A program made the translations under genes and the position numbers. Under the pieces are notes generated by a model, which saw only the letters and a list, made by a program, of their open reading frames with translations, had not been told where the DNA came from and did no database searches. Positions 1 through 7,871 of a DNA stretch of 33,017 nucleotides are shown here, one piece after another (within the stretch, counting starts at the first letter, position 1; each line of letters opens with the position of its first letter). This DNA is from Solemya velesiana gill symbiont (GTDB taxonomy: Bacteria; Pseudomonadota; Gammaproteobacteria; Chromatiales; Chromatiaceae). Where the stretch lies: positions 1 to 33,017 of the forward strand of contig NZ_MPRJ01000028.1 in the NCBI RefSeq assembly GCF_002020805.1. The letters run 5' to 3'.

Positions 1-1
1 C

Positions 2-79
2 AAGCCATTCCAGTGGACCAAGAGTGCTGAGAAAATTATTGCCTCGGTGAATAGGGCAAAGAATGCGTTGCCGAATTAA
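2..79 (+). mobile_element. IS630-family transposase, C-terminal end (partial)
   Basis: The plus strand reads an open frame from the window edge to a TAA at 77-79. It encodes the final 25 residues of a protein, with the pattern FxWTKSAEKIIxSVxRAK. This matches the usual C-terminus of IS630/Tc1-type DDE transposases, where a P/F-x-W-T-K-x-A-x-x-I segment lies just before the stop. The rest of the element lies outside the window. The element abuts a DUF89 reading frame on the opposite strand that loses similarity at about position 95. IS630 elements insert at TA; a TA at 93-94 is a plausible junction, but the terminal repeat cannot be confirmed here. The assignment rests on a short match. Confidence 0.62.
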
Positions 80-92
80 CCGCATGGCCCAC

Positions 93-529
93 TAGCGCTT
101 CCCTCAGTGCTTCCAGGTGATCGATGGCCAGGGACTGCTGCAGTACACGCTCGATACTCGCCTCCAGGTCGTAACTGGCGGCCACGCCAAGGTCGATGAC
201 ATTGCCGGCAATGGCAAGACGTACCGCCGTATCCAGGGGGTCGTCACTCTTGTCAATCAACTGACTCAATTGGGGGTAGAGTTCAGGGCCTGGCGGGTCG
301 CCTGCTGTTTTGCTTCGCGGTAGGGATCGGGATTGGCGCTGATTTGGCGTACCACTGCATGCACCCGTGAGGCACGGACCGGTGGCGAAACGTCCCCAGG
401 GGTTCGGGTCAGCTCTTCTTTTACTGCGATGATGAGTTCTTCAGTGGTGCTTGGCGCAAGATGGGCGAGATTCGCAGCATGGGTTGCCTGGCGGAGGAAG
501 CACTGGTCGCATTCGGGCTTTGATTTCAT
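93..529 (-). pseudogene. DUF89-family (ARMT1-like) protein, truncated and frameshifted
   Basis: The N-terminus (start ATG at 529, behind a possible GTG at 535) carries the DUF89 hallmark CxxCFLRQA, followed by the conserved NPDPYREAK segment. The next frame continues with the DUF89 motif SDDPLDTAVRLAIAGNVIDLG. The two parts are in different frames; restoring one base in the five-G run at 272-276 joins them as STPQLSQLIDKSDDP. The family is about 280-300 residues and its C-terminal phosphatase core, with the metal-binding Asp/Asn residues, is absent. Similarity stops near position 95, where the IS630 fragment begins. DUF89 proteins are metal-dependent damage-control phosphatases acting on sugar phosphates or damaged cofactors. 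With the catalytic half gone, this copy should be inactive. Confidence 0.75.
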
Positions 530-571
530 GGGCACAGTGTATTGCTTTCCCCACCCAAGGGTAAGTCTTAA

Positions 572-604
572 GACCTCCTTCCCCTGCCCGGCAGGAAGGA
601 GGTC
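572..604. terminator. Hairpin between DUF1127 gene and DUF89 remnant
   Basis: An 11-bp perfect inverted repeat (572-582 and 594-604, GACCTCCTTCC/GGAAGGAGGTC) encloses an 11-nt loop. It lies just after the stop of the minus-strand DUF1127 gene and upstream of the DUF89 remnant. There is no strong T-run on either side, so it may be a weak terminator or a 3'-end stabilising hairpin. Confidence 0.5.
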
Positions 605-623
605 GTTTCACCCCATGGGGTGA

Positions 624-884
624 CTACTGGTTTTTCGGCTCGTCCCAGAAAGACCGGTGCGCTTCGCGATAGGCTTCAGCACGGCTGATGCCGATATCCT
701 TCAGCATCTCGTCGCTGAGTTCGGCCAGTTGCCGTCTCTGACGTGCCAACTGGTAGGAGTACGCGACCTGCATGCCCAGGTTCCAAACGAGACGAATCAG
801 GGCATTCAGACCGGATTTCCAGCCCAGGACAAATGACGATTTGTGAACAGAAATATGTTCGTGTCCGGCGAGTGCGTGTTTCAT
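624..884 (-). CDS. DUF1127 domain small protein
   Basis: This 86-residue protein ends in a typical DUF1127 segment: RQRRQLAELSDEMLKDIGIS followed by RAEAYREAHRSFW. DUF1127 modules are short Arg-rich helical segments. In alphaproteobacteria they have been linked to RNA turnover and phosphate or carbon metabolism through binding to RNA or regulators. The N-terminal half has no recognisable motif. The gene is divergent from the LysR regulator starting at 1008, with 123 bp between the starts that contain two dyads. Control by that LysR protein is therefore a reasonable inference. A purine-rich GAAAGAG precedes the start. The family call is firm; the cellular role is not known. Confidence 0.85.
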   Translation of the reverse strand: MKHALAGHEHISVHKSSFVLGWKSGLNALIRLVWNLGMQVAYSYQLARQRRQLAELSDEMLKDIGISRAEAYREAHRSFWDEPKNQ

Positions 885-916
885 CTCTTTCGGTCCCTAA
901 GGTATGTGTATCAATG

Positions 917-996
917 AGTTACCCCCGGTAACTGGCATAAGTGTGGTACCTGATCTAATATTTATCAAACGAATAAAATTGATACGACTCATTCGT
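917..996. promoter_or_regulatory. Divergent promoter region with two dyads (LysR-type operator candidates)
   Basis: Two dyads lie between the divergent DUF1127 and LysR genes. One is AGTTACC-CCC-GGTAACT at 917-933, a perfect 7-bp inverted repeat. The other is ACGAAT/ATTCGT at 969-974 and 991-996, overlapped by an ATTGA/TCAAT pair. LysR proteins usually bind such sites in their own divergent promoter. The sites are visible in the sequence; their binding by this regulator is inferred. Confidence 0.4.
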
Positions 997-1007
997 CAAT
1001 GTGATCG

Positions 1008-1865
1008 ATGAGACATGATATAGATACCGACCTTCTGCGCACCCTGGTGGCCATTGTGGACGCCGGTGGTTTCACCCGTGCGTCACAGATAGTCCACCGC
1101 TCCCAATCCGCTGTGAGCATGCAGATGAAGAAGCTGGAAGAACTGGTCGGGCATCCCCTGTTCGAGAAGTCCGGCAGGGGATCGACACTGACAGTTGATG
1201 GTGAAATGCTGCTTGGTTATGCACGGCGCATCCTGAAGCTGCATGACGAAATGCTCTCCACGGTTAGCCAGCCCCGCATGATCTGCAGCGTCTGTGTCGG
1301 AATTCCCGACGACTACATGGCGACCTATATCCCGGGTATCCTGATCAAGTTTGCCAGTGCCTATCCCCAGGTCCAGGTGGAAGTTTTGTGTGAACCCAGT
1401 GAGTGGCTGATCAATCGCCTTCGAAGGGGAGAGATCGACCTCGGTGTGTTCACGGAGATGCCGGGCAGTGTCACCGGCGAAGTACTGCGCCGGGAGAGTG
1501 CGGTCTGGGTCACCTCGAAGTACCATACGGCCCACGAGCAGGAACCGCTTCCCCTGACCCTGTTCCAGAAGGGGTGCAAGATACGCAACGTGGCGCTCAA
1601 GGCCCTGGACAGGATCGGCAAGCTCTATCGTATTGCCTACTCGAGCCCGAGTATCTCCGGGATCGAGTCCATCGTGGGAGCTGGGCTCGGTGTAACGGTA
1701 CTTGTACGCAGCATTCTCAAGGAGAACATGCGTGAGCTGACGGCCCAGGAGGGATTTCCTGACCTTCCCGAATCCTTCATAACCCTGCACCGTTCCGACA
1801 AGGACAAGTCTCCCGTGATCGACAGCCTTTCCGATTACATCAGGGACGGTTTTCGTTCAGAGTAA
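1008..1865 (+). CDS. LysR-family transcriptional regulator
   Basis: The 285-residue product has the standard LysR architecture. An N-terminal winged helix-turn-helix spans roughly residues 5-65 (LLRTLVAIVDAGGFTRASQ, then RSQSAVSMQMKKLEE and the LF-EKSGRG wing). The substrate-binding-like effector domain follows from about residue 90. It has the usual LysR effector-domain features VGIPDDYMATYIPGIL and the IESIVGAGLGVTVLVRS stretch. The start ATG at 1008 gives the canonical MRHDIDTDLLRTL beginning. The inducer is unknown. It is divergent from the DUF1127 gene and lies 17 bp upstream of fhs, so it could be co-transcribed with fhs. It appears intact. Confidence 0.92.
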   Translation: MRHDIDTDLLRTLVAIVDAGGFTRASQIVHRSQSAVSMQMKKLEELVGHPLFEKSGRGSTLTVDGEMLLGYARRILKLHDEMLSTVSQPRMICSVCVGIPDDYMATYIPGILIKFASAYPQVQVEVLCEPSEWLINRLRRGEIDLGVFTEMPGSVTGEVLRRESAVWVTSKYHTAHEQEPLPLTLFQKGCKIRNVALKALDRIGKLYRIAYSSPSISGIESIVGAGLGVTVLVRSILKENMRELTAQEGFPDLPESFITLHRSDKDKSPVIDSLSDYIRDGFRSE

Positions 1866-1882
1866 GGCCCTGGAGGTAATCG

Positions 1883-3508
1883 ATGCGCCCAATCCTGGAA
1901 ATTGCCAAAATGCTTCAACTCGATGCCGATGATCTCTTTGTCTACGGCGACCAGATGGCAAAAGTGCGCCTGGATGCGTTGCCGGACAAGCATGAGACGA
2001 GCAGTGGCAAGATTGTGTTGGTCTCCGCCATCAATCCCACCCGGGCAGGAGAGGGCAAGACCACCGTCTCCATTGGCCTGGCCCAGGGCCTGAAGCGTAT
2101 CGGTAAACACGCCGCGTTGGCATTGCGCGAGCCCTCACTGGGACCAATTTTCGGTATGAAGGGTGGAGGCACCGGCGGTGGCCAGTGCCAGTTGGAACCC
2201 TCTACCCGGATCAATATGCACTTTACAGGCGATATCCATGCCGTGGGCGCGGCACACAATCTCCTGGCGGCGCTGCTGGATAACGCGGTCCACTTCCACA
2301 GCGGTCTCGATCTCGAACACCGCCAGGTATTCTGGCGGCGGGTGCTGGATATCAACGACCGTGCCTTGCGCCAGGTGGTGATCGGCCTCGGCGGGCGTAC
2401 CAATGGCGTACCGAGGGAGGCGAGTTTCGATATCACCGCTGCCTCCGAGGTAATGGCGATACTCTGCCTGGCCGAGGATCTGTCCGACCTGAAGGCAAGA
2501 CTTGGACGTATCCTCGTCGGTTTTGACAGGGCAGGCGACCCGGTGACTGCGGACAAGCTACAGGCCGCGGGTTCCATGGCCGCGCTGCTGCAGGATGCAA
2601 TTTTGCCCAACCTGGTGCAGTCGACAGAAGGTGTACCGGCATTCGTTCACGGTGGACCGTTCGGAAATATAGCCCACGGCTGCAACAGCGTGATCGCCAC
2701 CCGCACTGCCGCCGCAAAGGCCGATTTCGTGGTCGCCGAGGCGGGCTTCGGTTTCGACCTGGGTGCCGAGAAGTTTTTCGATATCAAGTGTCGCAGTTCC
2801 GAGCTCTGGCCCAATGCGGTTGTACTGGTGGTGACCGTACGCGCACTGAGAATCCATGGCTGTGCTGAAAGTGAGAGTAGAGGCAACCCGGACGAGATCA
2901 AGCGGGGCATGTTGCACCTGGACCACCATGTGAAGAGCGTGCGCGCCTTCGGCTTTGAGCCGGTCATCGCCATCAACTGTTTTGCAGAGGACAGTGAAGC
3001 GGACCTGGCGCTTATCGAGAGTGCCTGTGCAGAGCGGGGACTCAGGGTTGCCAGGACCACCGCTTACACCGAGGGCGGGGCAGGAGCAGAGCAGCTTGCC
3101 GATGTCGTTGCAAAAGCATCGAATGATCCACAACCTGAAGCCCGCTACCTGTATGACCTGGAACAGTCACCGGAAGAGAAGATCGAATCCGTGGCAAGAA
3201 CCATCTACGGTTCCGGTGGGGTGAGTTTCAGCAGACAGGCCCGCAAGGAGCTGGAGCGGATACGCTGCCTTGGATATGACAAGCTGCCTATCTGCATCGC
3301 CAAGACCCATCTTTCCCTCAGCACCGATCCGGATGGGTTTTGCCAGCCGGAGGGGTTCGAACTCCCCGTGGAGTCGATACGCGTGGCTGCCGGAGCAGGG
3401 TATCTGCTGGCACTGACCGGCGACATCGTCACCATGCCCGGATTGCCCAAGGAGCCGGCAGCCATTGGCATTGATCTCAACGATGTGGGTGAGATTTCCG
3501 GTGTTTGA
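1883..3508 (+). CDS. fhs: Formate-tetrahydrofolate ligase
   Basis: This 541-residue protein catalyses ATP-dependent formylation of tetrahydrofolate to 10-formyl-THF in cytosolic one-carbon metabolism. Family motifs are intact: the P-loop-like NPTRAGEGKTT at about residues 51-61, then REPSLGPIFGMKGGGTGGG, LEHRQVFWRRVLDIND-RALR, FVHGGPFGNIAHGCNS, EAGFGFDLGAEKFFDIKCR and a PICIAKTHLSLS segment. PTRAGEGK replaces the more usual PTPAGEGK. The length is slightly below the usual 555-560, mostly from a short N-terminus and a shortened stretch after TVRALRIHG. An AGG-rich Shine-Dalgarno (GGAGG) precedes the ATG. Its stop overlaps the open frame of the next gene, suggesting an fhs-trmN6 transcript. Confidence 0.96.
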   Translation: MRPILEIAKMLQLDADDLFVYGDQMAKVRLDALPDKHETSSGKIVLVSAINPTRAGEGKTTVSIGLAQGLKRIGKHAALALREPSLGPIFGMKGGGTGGGQCQLEPSTRINMHFTGDIHAVGAAHNLLAALLDNAVHFHSGLDLEHRQVFWRRVLDINDRALRQVVIGLGGRTNGVPREASFDITAASEVMAILCLAEDLSDLKARLGRILVGFDRAGDPVTADKLQAAGSMAALLQDAILPNLVQSTEGVPAFVHGGPFGNIAHGCNSVIATRTAAAKADFVVAEAGFGFDLGAEKFFDIKCRSSELWPNAVVLVVTVRALRIHGCAESESRGNPDEIKRGMLHLDHHVKSVRAFGFEPVIAINCFAEDSEADLALIESACAERGLRVARTTAYTEGGAGAEQLADVVAKASNDPQPEARYLYDLEQSPEEKIESVARTIYGSGGVSFSRQARKELERIRCLGYDKLPICIAKTHLSLSTDPDGFCQPEGFELPVESIRVAAGAGYLLALTGDIVTMPGLPKEPAAIGIDLNDVGEISGV

Positions 3509-3540
3509 ACATAACCAATTTGGTTGCCGGGTCAATAACA

Positions 3541-4257
3541 ATGTCTCTCTTTAGATTTCAGCAGTTCTCGGTGCTTCAGGAGCAGTCCGCCATGAAGGTC
3601 TGTACCGATGCCACCCAGTTCGGCGCCATGGCGCCTGTCAGGGGAGGCGAGCGGGTGCTGGATATCGGCGCTGGTACCGGCCTGCTGGCATTGATGGTGG
3701 CCCAGCTTGGCGCAGACTCGGTTACAGCGGTGGAATTGACCGAGGCTGCCTGTGCCGAGGCAAGCCACAACTTTTCCCAGAGCACCTGGCAGGAGAAGTT
3801 CCAGGCGATTCACCGGGATATACAGGGCTATGCTGCGGAATGCGATGAGCATTATGACCTGGTCATCAGCAATCCCCCCTTCTTTGACAGCCACAGCAAG
3901 TCGGCAGAAACAGGCCGCAATCTCGCCAGGTACACCGACCAGCTTCCCTATGCCGACCTGGTCGCTGCAGTAGACAAGCTGTTATCCCATGAGGGTCTGT
4001 TTTACCTGCTGATATCTCTCCACGCCGTTGATACATTCACCGCTATGGCCGCCACGGGTAGTTTGTACCTGGCCAAGCGAAGAGACTACAGGGGCTATGC
4101 CCACAACCAGCCAAAAGTGTCAGCGCTGACTTTCAGCAGAAAAGAGAACGCCTGCGATACAGCGGTTGTGACGATCTACAGTGCACACCGGGAGTATTCG
4201 GAAGAGAGCGCCAGATACCTTGCGCCGTTTCTGTTGCGGTTTGCTGATAACTGTTGA
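3541..4257 (+). CDS. trmN6: tRNA1(Val) (adenine(37)-N6)-methyltransferase
   Basis: A YfiC/TrmN6-type class I SAM methyltransferase of 238 residues. The SAM-binding motif VLDIGAGTGLLAL is at about residues 39-51 and the N6-adenine methylase motif NPPF at 111-114. The opening FRFQQFSVLQEQSAMKVCTDA is typical of the family, where the phrase matches the conserved F-x-F-K-Q-F-x-V-x-Q-x-x-xAMKV-x-TD start. It methylates A37 of tRNA1(Val) in E. coli. The frame is open upstream to 3505, overlapping the fhs stop, but the conserved start falls at the ATG at 3541. It follows fhs closely and is intact. Confidence 0.92.
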   Translation: MSLFRFQQFSVLQEQSAMKVCTDATQFGAMAPVRGGERVLDIGAGTGLLALMVAQLGADSVTAVELTEAACAEASHNFSQSTWQEKFQAIHRDIQGYAAECDEHYDLVISNPPFFDSHSKSAETGRNLARYTDQLPYADLVAAVDKLLSHEGLFYLLISLHAVDTFTAMAATGSLYLAKRRDYRGYAHNQPKVSALTFSRKENACDTAVVTIYSAHREYSEESARYLAPFLLRFADNC

Positions 4258-4443
4258 TACAAGTTAAACCGGTTATGGCATTACTGAACGCCTGCGTTAC
4301 CTGGATGAAATCTACTGCCAATAAAATGCTTGCCTTGGGCTCTTGGTGGGTGTAGTTTTCGCCAAAAACAAGCTTGTGATTCACCATGAAAAACAGGTGG
4401 GCGCTTTTCCTGTTGTACAAGCCACATCAATGGCCTTTTTAAG

Positions 4444-5481
4444 GTGTCTTCCGTGGAGAAGATCAAGTCAAACCGCATCATACCCAGTGCTGCCTTTTCT
4501 GTTCCAAGGTCACTGATAAAACGGTATGACCCCTCGAGCAGGAAGCAGCCTGAAGTCGGTGACCTGGTTTTTGGGGAGGTCAACTGCCTGGGTCATCATC
4601 GTCTCATCGAAAGCAGCTCTGCCCTCATGCACACCCTCAGTATCAGCACCCATGCAATCTTTGTTTTCGGTAACCGCTATGCACCTGATCAATACGAGGG
4701 GCTGGTGCCGAATGAACACATGGAGTACGTGGACCTCTTCAGCCGAGGCGGGGTGGTCGGCAAAGTGCAGAACCAGAACCAGCTTATCGGTCGCGCGACA
4801 CGGGTTCGCGTGCTGGGCTATGCCTGTACAGACGATGGCACGGTGATCAATACCCGCGACCATGTTCTGTCGAAGCCCAAGTCCGATACACGAAAAAACC
4901 CAGGTGCGAAAATCATCCTCTGTGTCGGCACAAGCATGAACAGCGGCAAGACCAAGGCGGCCGCCTCCTGTTGTTATGCCATATCCTCCATGGGTCGGAA
5001 AGTGAGGGCGGCAAAGATTACCGGTACGGCCAGCCTGAAAGATATCCTGCTCATGAATGACTGTGGTGCAGAATATATCGCGGACTTCACCTATTTCGGT
5101 CATCCCTCCACCTACCTGATGGAGCACGATCAACTGCTGGATATGTTCAATGATTTCGATCTGAAGTACGGTAACAATCCAAAGAACTACCTTGTCATCG
5201 AGTTTGCAGATGGCATATTCCAGCGGGAAACGGCGATGCTTCTCAAGTCGCCCGAAGTGCGAGATAGAGTTTCAAAACTCATCTTCTGCGCGCCGGACTC
5301 CACGGCTGTATTCGGCGGATTGCGGGTATTGAAAGAGGAGTTCGACCTTGAACCGGATGCCATATCCGGTCTTTGTTCCAGTTCGCCTTTGGCCATGCGG
5401 GAGATACAAGGCTTCACCGATCTGCCCATCATTCAAAGTATGGAGAAGGACTTTAAGAAGATATTCCAGATTATTGGATAG
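4444..5481 (+). CDS. P-loop NTPase-like protein of unknown function
   Basis: A 345-residue protein with a clear Walker A motif GTSMNSGKT at about residues 162-170. A hydrophobic strand with acidic residues, YLVIEFADG, may act as Walker B. The N-terminal 150 residues form a separate domain (VGDLVFGEVNCLGHH and VGKVQNQNQLIGRATRVRVLGY) that looks beta-rich. The layout recalls DUF1611-type or MobB/BioD-like P-loop proteins, but I cannot name a family with confidence. The proposed start is GTG at 4444; another GTG lies at 4453. The 186-bp gap upstream holds no convincing gene. It converges on the regulator at 5494. No lesion is visible. Confidence 0.7.
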   Translation: MSSVEKIKSNRIIPSAAFSVPRSLIKRYDPSSRKQPEVGDLVFGEVNCLGHHRLIESSSALMHTLSISTHAIFVFGNRYAPDQYEGLVPNEHMEYVDLFSRGGVVGKVQNQNQLIGRATRVRVLGYACTDDGTVINTRDHVLSKPKSDTRKNPGAKIILCVGTSMNSGKTKAAASCCYAISSMGRKVRAAKITGTASLKDILLMNDCGAEYIADFTYFGHPSTYLMEHDQLLDMFNDFDLKYGNNPKNYLVIEFADGIFQRETAMLLKSPEVRDRVSKLIFCAPDSTAVFGGLRVLKEEFDLEPDAISGLCSSSPLAMREIQGFTDLPIIQSMEKDFKKIFQIIG

Positions 5482-5493
5482 TATTAACTGGCC

Positions 5494-6482
5494 CTAACGC
5501 AATCTGTAGCCAACTCCTGTGACTGTTTCAATGCATTTTGCCTGGCTCCCAAGCTTTCGGCGCAGGCCACGTACGACTGAATCAACCACATTGCTCCCGC
5601 CTTCGTAGCTGGTGCCCCATACCTCCTGCAGCAGTTCACTGCGAGATACCGCATTTCCCTTGTTGTTCGTCAGGTGGTTAAACACCCCGAACTCCAGGGG
5701 GGTGAGGGGTACCCTCTTGTCTCCCATGACAAGTTCACGGGATGCGGTATCCAGTAGTGATGTCTCCTGCTCGATGCCCAGTTCGCTTGCGGCAAGGTTC
5801 GACAACCAGCCATCAACAGACTCCGGGCCAAAATCGAGCACGGCACTGTGATAGAGGTTTCCGTCGAGTTCCACTTCCTTGCCTGACAGGACTTCAAAGC
5901 CCAGGCGCTGCGCCACGGGTGCATAAGCGGGAAGATCACATACGGTCAGATATATTCGCCGCAAGTGTGGGCGCATCTCCATGTAGGTTCGCTTCAGATC
6001 CAGCCAGGCAGCGGCTTGGGATTCTGATGGTGCTTCTCCCACGGGGCGACTTATCCACCTTCTGCAGAAGAGGACGGTTTGCTCTTCCGGAATGGGCTTG
6101 GAACGGAGATGCTCAAACCAAACGTCAGTTACCGGATCTTCTTGTAGCCAGGCATGTGAGGTAGTGGTTGGTTCAAGTTTGCAATAGAAACCCGTTATCT
6201 CACCTTCAGAACCACGGATTGTGGAAAATGTCTGTGGCATGCGATGCCACCAGTTTGAAAGCAAGCGGGAAGCGTCCGGTCCCTCGTGTTCAGCAATGAT
6301 CTGATGCAACTCGTCAGTTTCAGCGCTGCTCGCAGGTTCAACAGCAAGGCGGTTCGTGCCACTGGGGAAGAAGGCTTCGCGAACTACCGGGTTTTCTATG
6401 AGATAGAGCATGTCCGCTGTATAGCGCCATAGTTCACTACTGTCTGCAGATTTGACTTCCAATGTTATCGCGTAGCGGTCGG
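5494..6482 (-). CDS. GNAT-like / OmpR-type winged-helix transcriptional regulator, 5' end possibly disrupted
   Basis: The C-terminal ~95 residues form a PhoB/OmpR-type winged helix: VPLTPLEFGVFNHL, VSRSELLQEVWG, NVVDSVVRGLRRKLG and the terminal IETVTGVGYRLR. No receiver domain is present. The N-terminal part instead resembles an acyltransferase fold (EGEITGFYCKLEP, then YAPVAQRLGFEVL, a GNAT-like acceptor-loop pattern). This suggests a one-component regulator that senses through a GNAT-like domain. The frame runs upstream through the first copy of a 77-bp repeat (to 6588), but those extra residues are repeat-encoded. The native start is unclear: TTG near 6459, or a lost upstream start, is possible. 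It is the last gene of a minus-strand cluster. Confidence 0.72.
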
Positions 6483-6559
6483 TGACCAGGACGTCCGGGG
6501 CACTAATAGGTTGTCGAAGGCCGAGTCGATTTTGGGGACTTGGATGTCCCAAAATCTTT
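6483..6559 (-). repeat. 77-bp perfect direct repeat, copy 1
   Basis: This 77-bp segment is identical to 7182-7258. It contains an imperfect hairpin: GATTTTGGGG-AC pairs with GTCCCAAAATC (6528-6539 and 6546-6556) around a TTGGAT loop, with one bulged G. It begins exactly where the dienelactone hydrolase loses its normal C-terminus and ends next to the regulator's apparent N-terminus. Reading in the minus direction it is open in two frames, so it extends neighbouring reading frames. Confidence 0.9.
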
Positions 6560-7149
6560 GGTGGGGTTGGTGAAACCGTGGGCTGCATCGAAGCTCACTG
6601 CTTTTGTGAGCTTGCCGGCATCTTTCATCGCCGCTTCGAAATTCTCACGCTTCTCGGGCATGGTTCGCTCCTGCTCGGCATAGATCGCCAACACCGGGCC
6701 ATGGAGGGTTTTCAGCTTCTCCAGGTCGGTCTCCATCCGGCAGTAGGCAGCAGCGGTGGCACTGATTTTTTCCGGCGCCAGCAGGGTGGCCTGCATCGAT
6801 TCCTTGCCGCCGAACGAACAGCCGTAGGTGGCCAGTTTCCTGTTGGGTTGCTCCAGCCATTCCAGGGCGGCCAGCAGCTTCTTGTCTGCCAACTCCTGGT
6901 CGATCTCCCGCATCCAGGTGGAGGCGGTTTCGGGATCGTCTGTTACGCGGGTGTCGTAGAGGTCCACCACGATGGCCTGGCAGTTGACCTGTTCCGCAAG
7001 GGTGTTGGCCCATTTAATATTGTGGGGGGCATCCCCCCCCACCACCACTCGTGCAGAATCATAACGCCGCGTGGGGCATCGTCAGCCCCTGCCACGTAGA
7101 TATCGAAGGGCGTGCCGTCTTCTGTTTTTATCTCGATCGCCTGTCCCAT
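6503..7149 (-). pseudogene. Dienelactone hydrolase family protein, frameshifted and 3'-truncated
   Basis: The N-terminus (ATG at 7149, MGQAIEIKTEDGTPFDIYVAG) and the body (LAEQVNCQAIVVDLYD, YGCSFGGKESM, DAAHGFTNPT) are those of a dienelactone hydrolase-type alpha/beta hydrolase. The Cys nucleophile elbow (GCSFGG) and the catalytic His (AAHGF) are visible. The two parts are in different frames; the shift maps to the eight-C run at 7033-7040 (G8 in the coding strand) at LHEWW. After HGFTNPT the normal ~20-25-residue C-terminal helix is missing. It is replaced by 77-bp-repeat sequence ending in PKSTRPSTTY and a stop. Family members cleave cyclic ester or lactone-type substrates. This copy is probably non-functional. 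Confidence 0.8.
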
Positions 7150-7871
7150 GATGCCGCCTGTGCAAATTGAGTTTCAGTCGCTGACCAGGACGTCCGGGGC
7201 ACTAATAGGTTGTCGAAGGCCGAGTCGATTTTGGGGACTTGGATGTCCCAAAATCTTTCACGAGGTCGAAGACTCGCTTGTGCCTGGCGGTTGTGAGCCT
7301 CGGTCAGTCCCGATATCTTGCGGGGCTTGAAGCTGTGATCGCCGTCTTCCAGCCAGTGGGTGCGGATCTGATCGGAAAGTGCGTATTGTTCCACCTCTTC
7401 CCGTTTGCCGAAGGTATCCCGCTCACCCTGGCAGATAAGGGTAGGGGTGCGAAGCGCTACCAGGTGTTCAGTCCGCAGGTTGTCGGGCTTTCCGGGGGGA
7501 TGGAAGGGGTAGCCCAGGCAGATGAGGCCGTCGACGCCCATTTCATCGGCAATCAGGCTGGCCATGCGTCCGCCCATGGATTTGCCGCCGATGAACAAGT
7601 GGCCCTTGTGGCTGCTGCGGATGTCATCGATCACCATGTGCCAACTCTCGAGCAGGATGGGCGCTCTGTCCGGTGGACGCTTTTTGCCAGTCTGGGCGCG
7701 CTGCACCATGTAGGGAAAATTGAATCGGATGACATGAACCCCGGCTTCCCCGAGTTGTTTGGCGATATCCGCCATGAAGTCTGAATCCATGCCGGCACCA
7801 GCACCATGCGCTAGGATCAGCCACGCTTTTGCTGTTGTCGGTCCGTCGACCAGGTATTTGCCTTTTGTCAT
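7128..7871 (-). CDS. Alpha/beta hydrolase (KANL3/Tex30-type) with replaced C-terminus
   Basis: A 247-residue protein. Residues 1 to about 200 match the small bacterial Tex30/KANL3-like alpha/beta hydrolases: AWLILAHGAGAGMDSDFM near the N-terminus, the nucleophile elbow GGKSMGGRMAS, then LGYPFHPPGKP, PTLICQGERDTFG and the catalytic-His region EDGDHSFKPRK. After SGLTEAHNRQAQ the native C-terminal helix is replaced by residues encoded by the second 77-bp repeat and the spacer beyond it, ending within the dienelactone hydrolase start. The catalytic triad region is complete, so activity may survive. The ATG overlaps the glycosylase stop by 4 bp (7868-7871), a translational-coupling arrangement. 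The substrate is unknown. Confidence 0.78.
   Translation of the reverse strand: MTKGKYLVDGPTTAKAWLILAHGAGAGMDSDFMADIAKQLGEAGVHVIRFNFPYMVQRAQTGKKRPPDRAPILLESWHMVIDDIRSSHKGHLFIGGKSMGGRMASLIADEMGVDGLICLGYPFHPPGKPDNLRTEHLVALRTPTLICQGERDTFGKREEVEQYALSDQIRTHWLEDGDHSFKPRKISGLTEAHNRQAQASLRPRERFWDIQVPKIDSAFDNLLVPRTSWSATETQFAQAASWDRRSR
7182..7258 (-). repeat. 77-bp perfect direct repeat, copy 2
   Basis: Identical over 77 bp to 6483-6559, with 622 bp between the copies. It lies at the 3' end of the alpha/beta hydrolase gene, whose frame continues through it (RERFWDIQVPKIDSAFDNLL). The internal hairpin is the same. The flanks differ apart from a short partial match before the repeat, so a large tandem duplication is not evident. 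Confidence 0.9.

Noticed and set aside
333-623. Plus-strand open frame of 96 codons
   Set aside because: It is antisense to the DUF89 remnant, and its translation shows no domain and unusual composition.
1083-1790. 235-codon frame antisense to the LysR gene
   Set aside because: It is a shadow of the real LysR frame in GC-rich DNA with no protein features.
4258-4443. Possible gene remnant between trmN6 and the P-loop gene
   Set aside because: Short frames on both strands show no family resemblance I can defend.
6483-7258. Integron attC sites flanking a gene cassette (two identical repeats around a hydrolase gene)
   Set aside because: The repeats lack the paired core sites (GTTRRRY and RYYYAAC) in the needed positions, and they truncate the genes instead of following complete ones.
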